In this document: piece by piece, positions 1 through 8,379 of the stretch
Position numbering within the stretch: position 1 is the stretch's first letter
Layout of the letters: each line of letters opens with the position of its first letter
Source of the DNA: CBDCWA01 sp046048295
GTDB lineage: Bacteria > Pseudomonadota > Alphaproteobacteria > Rhizobiales > Hyphomicrobiaceae
Length of the DNA stretch: 18,722 nt
Direction of reading: 5' to 3'
NCBI GenBank assembly: GCA_046048295.1
Contig: JBJOGJ010000054.1
Span: forward strand, 1-18,722
Made by a program: the position numbers and the translations under genes
The notes under the pieces: generated by a model
What the model saw: the letters and a program-made list of their open reading frames with translations, nothing else
Databases searched by the model: none
Told to the model about the DNA's origin: nothing

Positions 1-107
1 GTCATAGGGCAGGCGATAAGTTGTAGATGGGATAGGACGCCGGCAGGCATCCGCGACACTAGCCGAACCGGCCGGCCTGTGTAGCCCACCATCCGCCCGT
101 CTGGATA

Positions 108-136
108 CTGTCATATCCCTGCCAATCGGTTATGCT
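108..136 (+). promoter_or_regulatory. Possible sigma-70-like promoter for the TIR-STAND gene
   Basis: A CTGTCA hexamer (108-113, four of six matches to TTGACA) is followed after 17 bases by TATGCT (131-136, close to TATAAT), about 40 bases before the ATG at 175. A purine-rich AGAGA lies just before that start. The rest of the first 174 bases shows no gene, only a GC palindrome around 68-77. The promoter call rests on two weak hexamers and is tentative. Confidence 0.25.
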
Positions 137-174
137 CGCTTCGCGCAGACCTCATTGACCCGGACAGAGATTTC

Positions 175-1656
175 ATGACAGTCGATTCCCATGATCGAGA
201 CTTCCAGATTAAGAACTTCGACGTGTTCATCAGTTACCGCCACCTCGATGCCGACATCCGCGATGTCTTGGTCGCGGCACTGGAGGCGGCCAAACTCTCT
301 GTATGGTGGGACGCCAAGCTGGTCAGCGGCGTATTCCGTGCACAGCTCGCAGAGCGCATCAACCACTGCAAGCTCGTCGTGGCGCTCTGGACAGAGCGGG
401 TTGCTGCTTCGCAGGACGAGGTTCGCGACGAAATGAGCCAGGCGCGTGGCCTCGACCGGCTGATGGTGCTACGCACAGACAAGGCCGAGATCCCGAAGCT
501 GTTCGGCGAACATAATTTCATGTCATTCGACGGATGGGCGGACGAGGAAAAGCGGCCAAAGCAGCTCGAGGGCATCATCGCCGAGGTCCGCCGGCGCGTC
601 GCGGCGCCGACATATCAGGTACTCCCCACCTCTCAAACTATCACAACCCTCACCGCGCCGCCCGACCTCGGCGACATTCCCGCCGCCCCGACCAAACTCA
701 TCGGCCGCGATGCGGAACTGGCGATGCTCCGCGACGCCTGGACCAGCACACGGCCCGCCAAGATCAACGCCGTCGTCCTGCACGCGCTTGGCGGCGCTGG
801 CAAATCCGCCCTCCTGCGGACTTTCGCCAACGAGCGCCTCGCCAACGGCGGCGACGGCGCCGCCCGCATCTACGGCTGGTCCGCCTACTCGCAAGGGTCC
901 GGCGAGCAGAAGCGCGCCGACGCCGACAGCTTCATCTCCAAGGCGCTCGGCGATTTCGGTTTCGAGGGCGATCCGCCAACAGACCCGGTCGAGCGTGCCC
1001 GCGAGTTGGCCAAACTCGTGCAGAAGAGCCGCACGCTCCTGCTTCTCGACGGGCTCGAGCCGCTGCAAGACCCGCCAGGCGTCAACAAGGGCCGCTTCAA
1101 GGACAAGGGCCTCGCCGAACTGGTTAAGGTGCTCGCCAACCAGAACCCTGGCCTCGTCGTGCTTACCACCCGCCAGGAGGTGCCGGAACTTGCTGGCCAC
1201 GGATCGCTCATCACCAACCACGCGCTTGAAGAACTGTCCGACACCGCCGGCGCCGAGCTGCTGGTCGAGCTTGGCGTGCACGGCCGGCAACGCGATCTCG
1301 AATCGGCCGTCCGCTCGGTCGATGGCCACGCGCTCTCGGTGACGCTGCTTGGCACCTACATCGCCGAGGTCTGCGGCGGCGATGTCCGGCATCGCGATCA
1401 GTTCAACTTTGCCGATCTGGCGCTCACTGAGGCGGAGGAGGAAGAACGCGCCACCGACAAGACGATTGTTCCGGCCAAGCGCGCCGCAAAAGTGATGCGC
1501 GGGTATCTGGAGCAGTTCGAGAAACTCGGCAAGGACGAGGCGACCAGGGGCCTCGGCGGGCCGGAGAGAACAATTTTGCATCTCATCGGCCTGTTCGACC
1601 CCCGGCCGACGGCAACGCGGTCAGGGTCCTGCTGGCGGAGCGTATTCCGGGGCTGA
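175..1656 (+). CDS. TIR-domain STAND NTPase, N-terminal part (frameshifted gene)
   Basis: This encodes the first 493 residues of a TIR-STAND-TPR protein, a family used in bacterial immune signalling. The TIR domain spans about residues 13-140. It starts with the strand FDVFISYRH (15-23) and has a VRDE segment whose E86 sits where NAD-cleaving TIR domains carry the catalytic glutamate. After a proline-rich linker, an NTPase begins at LIGRDAEL (175-182), with a Walker A motif GGAGKS (206-211) and a Walker B strand LLLLDGLE (288-295). The ATG at 175 is preceded by AGAGA and leaves a complete TIR fold. From about residue 476 the reading frame loses its family-like sequence (PRPTATRSG...) and soon stops. 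The other frame continues sensibly (PADGNAVRVLLAERIPGL). One missing base near 1600 explains this, so the gene is probably either inactivated or affected by a sequence error. TIR and NTPase calls are secure. NADase activity and antiphage function are inferred. Confidence 0.85.
   Translation: MTVDSHDRDFQIKNFDVFISYRHLDADIRDVLVAALEAAKLSVWWDAKLVSGVFRAQLAERINHCKLVVALWTERVAASQDEVRDEMSQARGLDRLMVLRTDKAEIPKLFGEHNFMSFDGWADEEKRPKQLEGIIAEVRRRVAAPTYQVLPTSQTITTLTAPPDLGDIPAAPTKLIGRDAELAMLRDAWTSTRPAKINAVVLHALGGAGKSALLRTFANERLANGGDGAARIYGWSAYSQGSGEQKRADADSFISKALGDFGFEGDPPTDPVERARELAKLVQKSRTLLLLDGLEPLQDPPGVNKGRFKDKGLAELVKVLANQNPGLVVLTTRQEVPELAGHGSLITNHALEELSDTAGAELLVELGVHGRQRDLESAVRSVDGHALSVTLLGTYIAEVCGGDVRHRDQFNFADLALTEAEEEERATDKTIVPAKRAAKVMRGYLEQFEKLGKDEATRGLGGPERTILHLIGLFDPRPTATRSGSCWRSVFRG
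1597..1605 (+). other. Frameshift site joining the two halves of the TIR-STAND gene
   Basis: The sequence reads GACCCCCGG. In the upstream frame the codons are GAC CCC CGG and lead to a TGA at 1654-1656. In the minus-one frame they are CCC CCG GCC GAC GGC and continue openly to 3104. Inserting one G to give GAC CGC CCG GCC GAC would restore Asp-Arg-Pro-Ala-Asp, a stretch I recognise from this family. The length 175-3104 plus one base is exactly 977 codons. The run of five C makes a single-base error or a recent deletion plausible. Programmed slippage on the CCC codon is less likely, because the A-site codon CGG does not re-pair in the new frame. Confidence 0.75.
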
Positions 1657-1670
1657 CGGACGAGCTGTTC

Positions 1671-3104
1671 GTGGAGACAGTGACGACAAACAAGGGTTGG
1701 TTCTGGAAGTCCGCCAAGGTCGAGGTGCGCGAGCTGGACGGCAGGGAGCGCGGCCAGCGCCTTCGCCGCGCCAAGGAGCGACTGCGCAAGCTCAAGCTGC
1801 TGGCGAACCCCAACCCGAACGACCCACACGAACTCGACGCGCACCCGATCGTCCGCGCCTATTTCGCCGGCCGGCTCGTGCAGACCGCACCCGAGGCGGC
1901 GAGGACCGCGCACGACATCCTTTACCGGCACTACGCAGCGGCAGCTCCCGACCTCCCCGACACGCTGGAGAAGATGCAGCCGCTGTTCCACGCCGTCCAG
2001 CACGGTCTGCGCGCCGGGAAAGTCGAGGAAGTCTTCTATGACATCTACATTAGGCGAATTCGAAGAGGGGCTGACTCCCATCTCGGGCAAGGGCTTGGCG
2101 CTTATGGAGCCTTTCTTACAGTTGTATCTCAGTTCTTTAGGAAGCCTTGGTTGGAGCTAAACCCCGAACTCTCGAAGAGAATTCAAGCATATATGTTGAC
2201 CGAGGCATCCTATGCGCTTAGAGCTGTTGGTCGACTAAAGCAGTCGATCCCGCCGCGCGAAGCAGCCTTGTTGATGCTGAGAGAAGACGGCGACTATGAA
2301 GCGTGCGCCAATGTCGGAGAGATGCTGAGCTTGTCTCTCCTGTCAATCGGCGAAGTCGGTCGGGCTGTAGAAACTGCAGCTCATGCGGTCGACGACGCCA
2401 AAAGCAGCGGCGATACGTTTCGCATGGAGTGCAGCCTCAGAATTCAAGCAAACGCACTCCTGTGCGCAAATGAGCTAGTGCTGTCACGAAAGCTCTTCAA
2501 GCAAGCAGAGGAATCGGCCGGGTTACCGCTGATATCACTCAGGGGCTATCAGTTCGGCGATCTCTTACTTGAACTTGGAGAAGTCGATGAGGCTGTAAGG
2601 CGTGGCGAATACCATCTCCAGCGAGCCGAGGCGGCAACTGGGGAAGCCTTTTCACTGAACGATATTGCTTTGGCTTGGCTCTTGCTCGCTCGTTCCAAGG
2701 ATTCACTTGGTCACACAGACGCCGAACGTGCCACAAATTGCGCCGTTGAATCCTTCAGAGAGGCAGGGCGCGAGGACTACCTGCCCCTCGCCCTCCTCAC
2801 CCGCGCCGCGCATCGCCGCCGGCGCTCCGCAGCCGGGGAGACGGACCTCATTGACGGCATCCTGACCGACCTGGCCGAGGTCGAGAACATCGCTGGCGAG
2901 GAGATGCGCCTCTACCTCACAGACCTTGCCCTCGAACGTGCCCGGCTCGCCCTCGACGTTCCGACGGCCTTCGCCTCGCCAGAGGCCGCCCGCGCTGAGG
3001 CCGAAACTCAGACCGCACTCGCCGCCACCCTCATCACCGAAACCGGCTACTACCGCCGCGACGGCGAGCTCGCGGAATTGCATGTGCGGCTGAAACATGC
3101 GTGA
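1671..3104 (+). CDS. TPR-like sensor part of the TIR-STAND protein (downstream half)
   Basis: These 477 codons are the continuation of the preceding gene in another frame. The frame is already open from about 1599. The GTG at 1671 is only the first available start and has no ribosome-binding site, so this is unlikely to be an independent gene. The first 120 residues form the winged-helix-like end of the STAND module and an RxYFAxRL-type segment. The rest is helical and TPR-like, with paired helices such as the ones around residues 220-345. The DNA for residues about 124-364 is much less GC-rich than the flanks, whereas the last 110 residues (LPLALLTRAAHRRRR onward) return to high GC. In STAND proteins this region normally recognises the trigger. 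The ligand is unknown here. The gene is convergent with the molybdenum hydroxylase operon, 35 bases away. Confidence 0.7.
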   Translation: METVTTNKGWFWKSAKVEVRELDGRERGQRLRRAKERLRKLKLLANPNPNDPHELDAHPIVRAYFAGRLVQTAPEAARTAHDILYRHYAAAAPDLPDTLEKMQPLFHAVQHGLRAGKVEEVFYDIYIRRIRRGADSHLGQGLGAYGAFLTVVSQFFRKPWLELNPELSKRIQAYMLTEASYALRAVGRLKQSIPPREAALLMLREDGDYEACANVGEMLSLSLLSIGEVGRAVETAAHAVDDAKSSGDTFRMECSLRIQANALLCANELVLSRKLFKQAEESAGLPLISLRGYQFGDLLLELGEVDEAVRRGEYHLQRAEAATGEAFSLNDIALAWLLLARSKDSLGHTDAERATNCAVESFREAGREDYLPLALLTRAAHRRRRSAAGETDLIDGILTDLAEVENIAGEEMRLYLTDLALERARLALDVPTAFASPEAARAEAETQTALAATLITETGYYRRDGELAELHVRLKHA

Positions 3105-3139
3105 CCGCAAGAAGAAGAGCACCAGTGCGCCCCACCGGC

Positions 3140-5542
3140 TCACCCACGCTGCATCGCACACCAGATACGTTCGGACGTAAGCGGCATGTCGAGGTGCGTC
3201 ACGCCATAGTCCTTGAGCGCGTCGACCGCGGCGTTGACGACGACCGCCAGCGCCGGCGTCGTGCCACCCTCTCCGCCGGCCCGCACGCCGAGCGGGTTGG
3301 ACGGCGACGGCACCTCGCTCACCTCCGTCTCGAATTTCGGCAGGCGGTCGGCGCGCGGCATTGCGTAGTCCATGAAAGAAGCCGTCAGTGGCTGGCCCGA
3401 CGCCGGGTCGAAGTGCGTGCGCTCCCACAGCGCCTGGCCGACACCCTGTGCGATGCCGCCGTGCGCCTGGCCATGAAGGATCAGCGGGTTGATGGCGCGG
3501 CCGACGTCGTCCACGGCGGCGTAGCGCACGAGATCGAGCGCCCCCGTATCGGGGTCGATCTCGACCTCGCAGACGTGGCAGCCGTAGGGGAAGCCCGCCT
3601 CGCGGAAGTGGCGCTGGTGGACACCCATTATCGGCCCGCGCAGGTCTTCCGCCAAAGTCTGATCCTGCTCGGCGGCCGCCGCGACCTCGAACAGGTGCGC
3701 CGAGCGGTTGGTGCCGTTGGCCGTGAAAACGCCGTCTGCAAACGAAATCTCATCGACCGCTGCTTCCAGCATGTGCGCGGCTATTCGCCTGCCCCTGGCG
3801 ATCACCTCGCCCGACGCTTCGCCCATGACATAGCCTGCCATGCGCATCGAGCGCCCCGAGTGAGAGCCGCCGCCAATCGAGACGCGGTCAGTATCGCCCT
3901 GGACGAGATCGACGCTCTCAAGCGGCACGCCCAGCCACTCCGCAACGCACTGGCAAAAGCTCGTTTCGTGGCCCTGGCCCGTCGACTGCGTGCCGACCAC
4001 CACCTCGATGCGCCGGGGCCCCGGCTTCACTGTAATCTCGGCGCATTCACGCGGGTAGCCGAGCGTGATCTCGATATAGTTGGCGATGCCGATGCCGCGC
4101 AGAATGCCGCGGGCTTTCGCTTCTGCGCGACGGGCGGGGAAGCCGTCCCAGTCGCCGAGCTGCATTGCCTTCTCCATGACAGCCTCGTACGCGCCGTTGT
4201 CGTAGGTCACGCCAACGAAGTTCGTGTACGGCATCTCGTCGGGGCGCACGAGATTGCGGCGGCGCAGCGCGATCCGATCGAAGCCATGCAGTTGCGCTGC
4301 CTTGTCGATCAGACGTTCGACGATGAACATCGCCTCGGGCCGGCCGGCGCTGCGATAGGGAATCGTGCCCGGCGTGTTGGAGAGCACGCCACGTCCCGCC
4401 GCGACACCCGCCGGAATGCGGTAGACGCCGCTCATGATGCTGAGGCCCTTCCTGAGCGGCGTCGATGAGGATGCAAAGGCCCCGAGGTTCGAGAGGTTGT
4501 CGCAGCGCAGCGCCAGGAAATTGCCCTCGGCATCGAGCGCCAGCTCCGCCTCGGAAACGAGGTCGCGACCCTGATAGTCGGAAAGGAAGGCTTCGGTGCG
4601 TTCCGCCGTCCACTTGACTGGCCGGCCGCACTTCCTCGCCGCCCAGGCAGCCAGCGCAAACTCGGGATAGATCTGATTGCGCGTACCGAAGTTGCCGCCG
4701 ATTTCGTAGGCGAGCATGCGCACGCGCTCCTTCGGCACGCCGAGGATATGCGCAATCTCCTCGCGCTGGCGCACGACGCTCCCGCACCCCGCGTGCACGT
4801 GATAACGATCCGACGCGGCATCATAGGCGGCAAGGACGGAACGCAATTCGAGCGGCACGCCCGTCAGGCGCTGGATGGTCGTCTCGAGGCGCACGACATG
4901 GGCAGCCTTCGCAAACGCGGCTTCCGTCGCTGCCCGGTCGCCAAGCTCGCCGTCGATGACCAGGTTGGAGGGGGCGTACGGCCAGATGCGCGGTGCCTCA
5001 GCCCCGGCGGCTGCGCGCGTGTCCGTCACCGCGGGCAACACCTCATAGTCGACAGCGACCTTCTCCGCCGCGTCCTTCGCAGCCGCCACCGACTCGGCAA
5101 CGATCATGGCGACGAGTTGCCCTGCAAATCGCACACGATCCCTGGCAAGCAGCTCATACGGACTTTCGAATCGCTCGGTTCGAGGATGGTTGTAGAGGGG
5201 CGGTTCCGGACCGCCATCGTGCGATGGCTCGCCGACGACGTTGACGATTTTGGAATAATCCACCGGCAGCGGCTTCAGCGAGTCCGCCTCGGCTTCGATT
5301 GCCGTGTAGACGGCAACAACGCCGGACGATTCCCGCGCCTCGCGCACATCGACAGACCGGATGTTGGCGTGGGCGTGCGGAGATCGGACCATATAGGCGT
5401 GAGCCTGCCCCGGCAGGGTCATGTCGTCGCTGAACCGTCCCCTGCCCGTAAGCAACCTCAGGTCCTCGCGACGGAGCACCGGCTTGCCGATGCCCTGCCC
5501 CGCCGTCAGCGCCGTCGCCCCCGCACCGCCGTCCTCCGCCAT
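3140..5542 (-). CDS. Xanthine dehydrogenase/CO dehydrogenase-family large (molybdopterin) subunit, second copy
   Basis: This encodes a molybdopterin-binding catalytic subunit of about 800 residues that would hydroxylate a carbon centre using water. The N-terminal domain opens with GIGKPVLRREDLRLLTGRGRF (split 17-37). Cofactor motifs follow in order: IGGNFGTR (281-288), PYRSAGRPEA (395-404), GQGHETSF (522-529), GGSHSGR (558-564) and GVRAGGEGG (752-760), where E758 matches the catalytic glutamate. The loop PYRSAGR differs from the AYRCSFR loop of true CO dehydrogenase (form I) and from the usual AYRGAGR of form II-like enzymes. An insertion of about 40 residues lies near 88-128. I chose the ATG at 5542 because GGGAG sits nine bases upstream. 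A TTG at 5602 would add 20 residues. It is the last gene of the operon, close behind another large subunit that it does not duplicate exactly. The substrate is unknown. Confidence 0.88.
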   Translation of the reverse strand: MAEDGGAGATALTAGQGIGKPVLRREDLRLLTGRGRFSDDMTLPGQAHAYMVRSPHAHANIRSVDVREARESSGVVAVYTAIEAEADSLKPLPVDYSKIVNVVGEPSHDGGPEPPLYNHPRTERFESPYELLARDRVRFAGQLVAMIVAESVAAAKDAAEKVAVDYEVLPAVTDTRAAAGAEAPRIWPYAPSNLVIDGELGDRAATEAAFAKAAHVVRLETTIQRLTGVPLELRSVLAAYDAASDRYHVHAGCGSVVRQREEIAHILGVPKERVRMLAYEIGGNFGTRNQIYPEFALAAWAARKCGRPVKWTAERTEAFLSDYQGRDLVSEAELALDAEGNFLALRCDNLSNLGAFASSSTPLRKGLSIMSGVYRIPAGVAAGRGVLSNTPGTIPYRSAGRPEAMFIVERLIDKAAQLHGFDRIALRRRNLVRPDEMPYTNFVGVTYDNGAYEAVMEKAMQLGDWDGFPARRAEAKARGILRGIGIANYIEITLGYPRECAEITVKPGPRRIEVVVGTQSTGQGHETSFCQCVAEWLGVPLESVDLVQGDTDRVSIGGGSHSGRSMRMAGYVMGEASGEVIARGRRIAAHMLEAAVDEISFADGVFTANGTNRSAHLFEVAAAAEQDQTLAEDLRGPIMGVHQRHFREAGFPYGCHVCEVEIDPDTGALDLVRYAAVDDVGRAINPLILHGQAHGGIAQGVGQALWERTHFDPASGQPLTASFMDYAMPRADRLPKFETEVSEVPSPSNPLGVRAGGEGGTTPALAVVVNAAVDALKDYGVTHLDMPLTSERIWCAMQRG

Positions 5543-5605
5543 AGCCGACTTCTCCCACGTTTCCTCAGGCCGGAGGAGACCCGACGCCGGCAAAGGCGTC
5601 AACGG

Positions 5606-7894
5606 TCATTTGGCCGCCTTCGAGTCCTCGATGAGCTGCCAGACCTTCGGCGGCGTCAACGGCATGTGGTCAGGCTCGACACCGCAATCCCGTAGAGCAT
5701 TGGCGATGGCATTCGACACCGCACCGCCGAGCGGGATGCAGCCGCCTTCGCCCGCCCCCTTTGCACCGAGCGGATTGAACGGCGAGGGATGGTTCTCCAG
5801 GCTGATCGCGTGGATGCTCGGGTAGTCTGTCGCATGCGGGATGACATAGTCGGCAAGGGTGCCGACCAGCAACTGGCCGTTCTCGTCATAGGCCATGTTC
5901 TCGCCGAATACCGAGCCCAGGCCCTGCACTGCGGCGCCCACCACCTGTCCGTGCAGCGTATGGGGATTGATTATGCGCCCTACATCGTCGACGACCGTGT
6001 AATCGAGGAGCTCGACGTGCCCCGTGCCCGGATCTACGGCAACATGGGCGACACCAGTGCCATAACTGAATGTCGGCTTCGAGTTGTTGAACGTGCCACG
6101 CACTTCGAGGCCGGCGTTCGCCGCCTCGGCCAGCGGAACACTGCGTCCGTCGGCGTGCCTGGCGACGCCCTCCTCCACGCGCACCTCTTCCGGCGCCACG
6201 CCAAGCCTCGCGGCCGCGAACTTGCGGAACTCTTCGAGCAGGTTCTCGGCAGCGTTCATGATGGCGCAGCCGCCCATCACCGTTGCCCGCGAACCGTAGG
6301 AGCCGAAGCCCTCCCAGAGCAGATTCGTAGAACCGTGCAGCAGCTTGATCTTCTCGATCGGGATCTCGAGAGCATCGGCGGCGATCTGCGACATCACCGT
6401 CTCGACGCCCTGTCCGATGCTGGTCGAGCCGACGATGACCGTCACCGTGCCATCCTTTTCGAGGATCATGCGTGCGTTCTCACGCGGACCAGACGCACCG
6501 CCTTCGACGAAGCACGCGACGCCGAGGCCATGATAGCGCCCGTCGACGAGCTTGCCCTGCAGGTGGGCCTTCTCTTCCCACTTCGCCTCCTTGACGGCGA
6601 TGTCGAATGCCTCGCGGTAATCGCCACTGTCGTAGTATGTTTCGTTCCAGCCGTCATTGGGCTGAATGGTATCGAGGAGGTAGGGGATCTCGGCAGCCGG
6701 AATAAGATTGCGGCGGCGGATCTCTAGCGTATCGATGCCGAGCGCACGCGACGCCTTCTCCATGATCCGTTCCATGAAGAAGCAGCCTTCGTAGCGCCCC
6801 GGCCCGCGGTAGGTGCCCGACGGCGTCTTGTTCGAGACGAGCGCATAGGAATCCACCTTGAAGGCCGGCACCTTGTACAACCCGGTCATGAACTGCGCGG
6901 CATTGCGCACCGGCGTCGTGCCGTTCGGGCGCATATAGGCGCCGATGTTGACATAGATGTCGGCCTTGACGCCGAGGATTTTCCCGTCCTTGTCGAAGGC
7001 GACCTCAACCTCGCTTTCGGCCTCTCGCGAGTGTCCGATCGCCATAAGGTGCTCCCGGCGATCCTCGACCCATTTGACGGGCCGCTTGAACTTCTTTGCC
7101 GAAAAAGCCGTCAGGAAATCTTCCGGATAGAACTCACCGCGCGCACCGAAGCCGCCGCCCACGTCGTACTCGATATAGTGGACCTGGTCTTCTTCGAGGT
7201 TCATCACCTTGGCGAGCGAGCGCTTGTTGAAGAACGGCAGCTTGGCAGCGCCCGACACGTAGAGCGTGCTCGTCTTCTCGTCCCATTCCGCGAGCAGGCC
7301 GCGGCACTCCATCGGAAGCGCGGTCTGGCGCTGCGTCTTGAAGTGACCCTTCTGGATCAGGTGCGCATTGGCGAATGCCGAATCAACGTCGCCTTTGACG
7401 CCATAGAACAGCGCTGCGACGTTGCTTTCGGCAGACTCGATCAGCTTCACGTCACCCTTTAGCGCCTGCTTGGCCTCGACGACGGCCGGCAGCGGGTCGA
7501 TCTCGAGAACGATCTCGCCCAGCGCGTCCTCGGCCACCTCATGGCTCTCTGCCAGCACGAAGGCCACAGGCTCGCCGACGTAGCGGACACGGTCCTTCGC
7601 CAGCATCGGCTGCCCGAAAGGCACGATCGAGGGGATGGGGCGGCGGAAAGGTATAGTCGGCAGCGGATCGCCCAGATCGTCCGCCGTCAAGACCGCATGC
7701 ACGCCGGGCATCGCCACCGCTGCAGAGACGTCGAGCTTGGTGATCGTGCCATGACCGATCGGGCTTCGGAGTACGACGGCATGCCACTGGCCTTCCCGCG
7801 TCACGTCGTCGATGAAGGTGCCGCGTCCCTTCAGGAAGCGAAAGTCCTCGACCCGGTCGACATGCCCGCCGATATAGGTGTTCGTCGTCCTCAT
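5606..7894 (-). CDS. Xanthine dehydrogenase/CO dehydrogenase-family large (molybdopterin) subunit, first copy
   Basis: This encodes a 762-residue molybdopterin-binding catalytic subunit of a three-subunit Mo hydroxylase. Visible motifs are the N-terminal RVEDFRFLKGRGTFIDD (14-30), GGGFGAR (246-252), TYRGPGRYEG (361-370), GQGVET (494-499), GSYGSR (531-536) and GAKGAGEGG (710-718), with E716 as the expected catalytic glutamate. The loop TYRGPGR resembles form II-type AYRGAGR, not the Cys-containing CO dehydrogenase loop, so genuine CO oxidation is unlikely. The ATG at 7894 has a strong GGAGG six bases upstream, and it overlaps the stop of the 2Fe-2S gene in an ATGA, indicating coupled translation. 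This copy is the natural partner of the small and medium subunits, being directly behind them. The substrate cannot be read from sequence. Aromatic or N-heteroaromatic compounds fit the neighbours. Confidence 0.9.
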   Translation of the reverse strand: MRTTNTYIGGHVDRVEDFRFLKGRGTFIDDVTREGQWHAVVLRSPIGHGTITKLDVSAAVAMPGVHAVLTADDLGDPLPTIPFRRPIPSIVPFGQPMLAKDRVRYVGEPVAFVLAESHEVAEDALGEIVLEIDPLPAVVEAKQALKGDVKLIESAESNVAALFYGVKGDVDSAFANAHLIQKGHFKTQRQTALPMECRGLLAEWDEKTSTLYVSGAAKLPFFNKRSLAKVMNLEEDQVHYIEYDVGGGFGARGEFYPEDFLTAFSAKKFKRPVKWVEDRREHLMAIGHSREAESEVEVAFDKDGKILGVKADIYVNIGAYMRPNGTTPVRNAAQFMTGLYKVPAFKVDSYALVSNKTPSGTYRGPGRYEGCFFMERIMEKASRALGIDTLEIRRRNLIPAAEIPYLLDTIQPNDGWNETYYDSGDYREAFDIAVKEAKWEEKAHLQGKLVDGRYHGLGVACFVEGGASGPRENARMILEKDGTVTVIVGSTSIGQGVETVMSQIAADALEIPIEKIKLLHGSTNLLWEGFGSYGSRATVMGGCAIMNAAENLLEEFRKFAAARLGVAPEEVRVEEGVARHADGRSVPLAEAANAGLEVRGTFNNSKPTFSYGTGVAHVAVDPGTGHVELLDYTVVDDVGRIINPHTLHGQVVGAAVQGLGSVFGENMAYDENGQLLVGTLADYVIPHATDYPSIHAISLENHPSPFNPLGAKGAGEGGCIPLGGAVSNAIANALRDCGVEPDHMPLTPPKVWQLIEDSKAAK

Positions 7895-8370
7895 GCCTGA
7901 CCTCCGGCCTTCCTGTAGTGCTCACGTGCCTCCAGCGCCGCCTCGATGATCGGGATGTAGCCCGTGCAGCGGCAAAGGTTGCCGGAAAGCACGTCGCGTA
8001 TCCGTTCCTCGTCGGCGTCGGGCTCCTCGGTAAGCAGCGCGTGCAGCGTGGTCAGCATACCCGGCGTACAGAAACCGCACTGCAGCGCGTGGTGCTTCTT
8101 GAACGCGGCCTGCAGCGGCGAGAGGTCGTCGCCTTCGCTGAGGCCTTCGACCGTGGTGATCTCCGCGCCGTCCGCCTGACACGCCAGCATCAGGCAGGAG
8201 CGTACCGCCTCGCCGTTCACGATGACCGTGCATGCGCCGCAGACCCCGTGCTCGCAAGCGAGATGGGTGCCGGTGAGCTTAAGCGAATGCCTGAGGCAAT
8301 CGGCAAGCGTGGTGCGGTCGGGCACATCGGCCGAAACCGATTTACCGTTGACCTTGAAGTTGACTGGCAT
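7891..8370 (-). CDS. 2Fe-2S small subunit of Mo hydroxylase
   Basis: This encodes 159 residues carrying two [2Fe-2S] clusters that pass electrons from the molybdenum centre to FAD. The plant-type cluster is held by C39, C44, C47 and C59 (CEHGVCGAC followed by SC). The second, helical-domain cluster is held by C98, C101, C133 and C135 (CGFCTPG and CRCTGY). Length and cysteine spacing are standard for CoxS/XdhA-C-like subunits. The ATG at 8370 has AGGAG five bases upstream, formed partly by the stop region of the FAD gene nine bases away. The gene overlaps the following large-subunit gene by four bases. The call is secure. Which of the two large subunits it serves is not visible. Confidence 0.93.
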   Translation of the reverse strand: MPVNFKVNGKSVSADVPDRTTLADCLRHSLKLTGTHLACEHGVCGACTVIVNGEAVRSCLMLACQADGAEITTVEGLSEGDDLSPLQAAFKKHHALQCGFCTPGMLTTLHALLTEEPDADEERIRDVLSGNLCRCTGYIPIIEAALEAREHYRKAGGQA

Positions 8371-8379
8371 GGAAGCTCC

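Noticed and set aside
523..1581. Open frame of 352 codons on the minus strand in the TIR-STAND gene
   Set aside because: The plus-strand frame has clear TIR and Walker motifs. The reverse frame shows no known motif.
1597..1605. Programmed minus-one frameshift site
   Set aside because: The CCC codon could slip, but CGG in the next site would not re-pair in the new frame, and no strong downstream stem was seen. A one-base deletion or error is simpler.
1..3104. Mobile genomic island carrying the defence gene
   Set aside because: No integrase, tRNA end, direct-repeat ends or transposase were visible near the gene, and only one internal segment has odd composition.
3101..4468. Open frame of 455 codons on the plus strand opposite the second large subunit
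   Set aside because: Its translation is Arg/Ala/Val-rich without recognisable domains, and the minus strand codes for a well-supported enzyme there.
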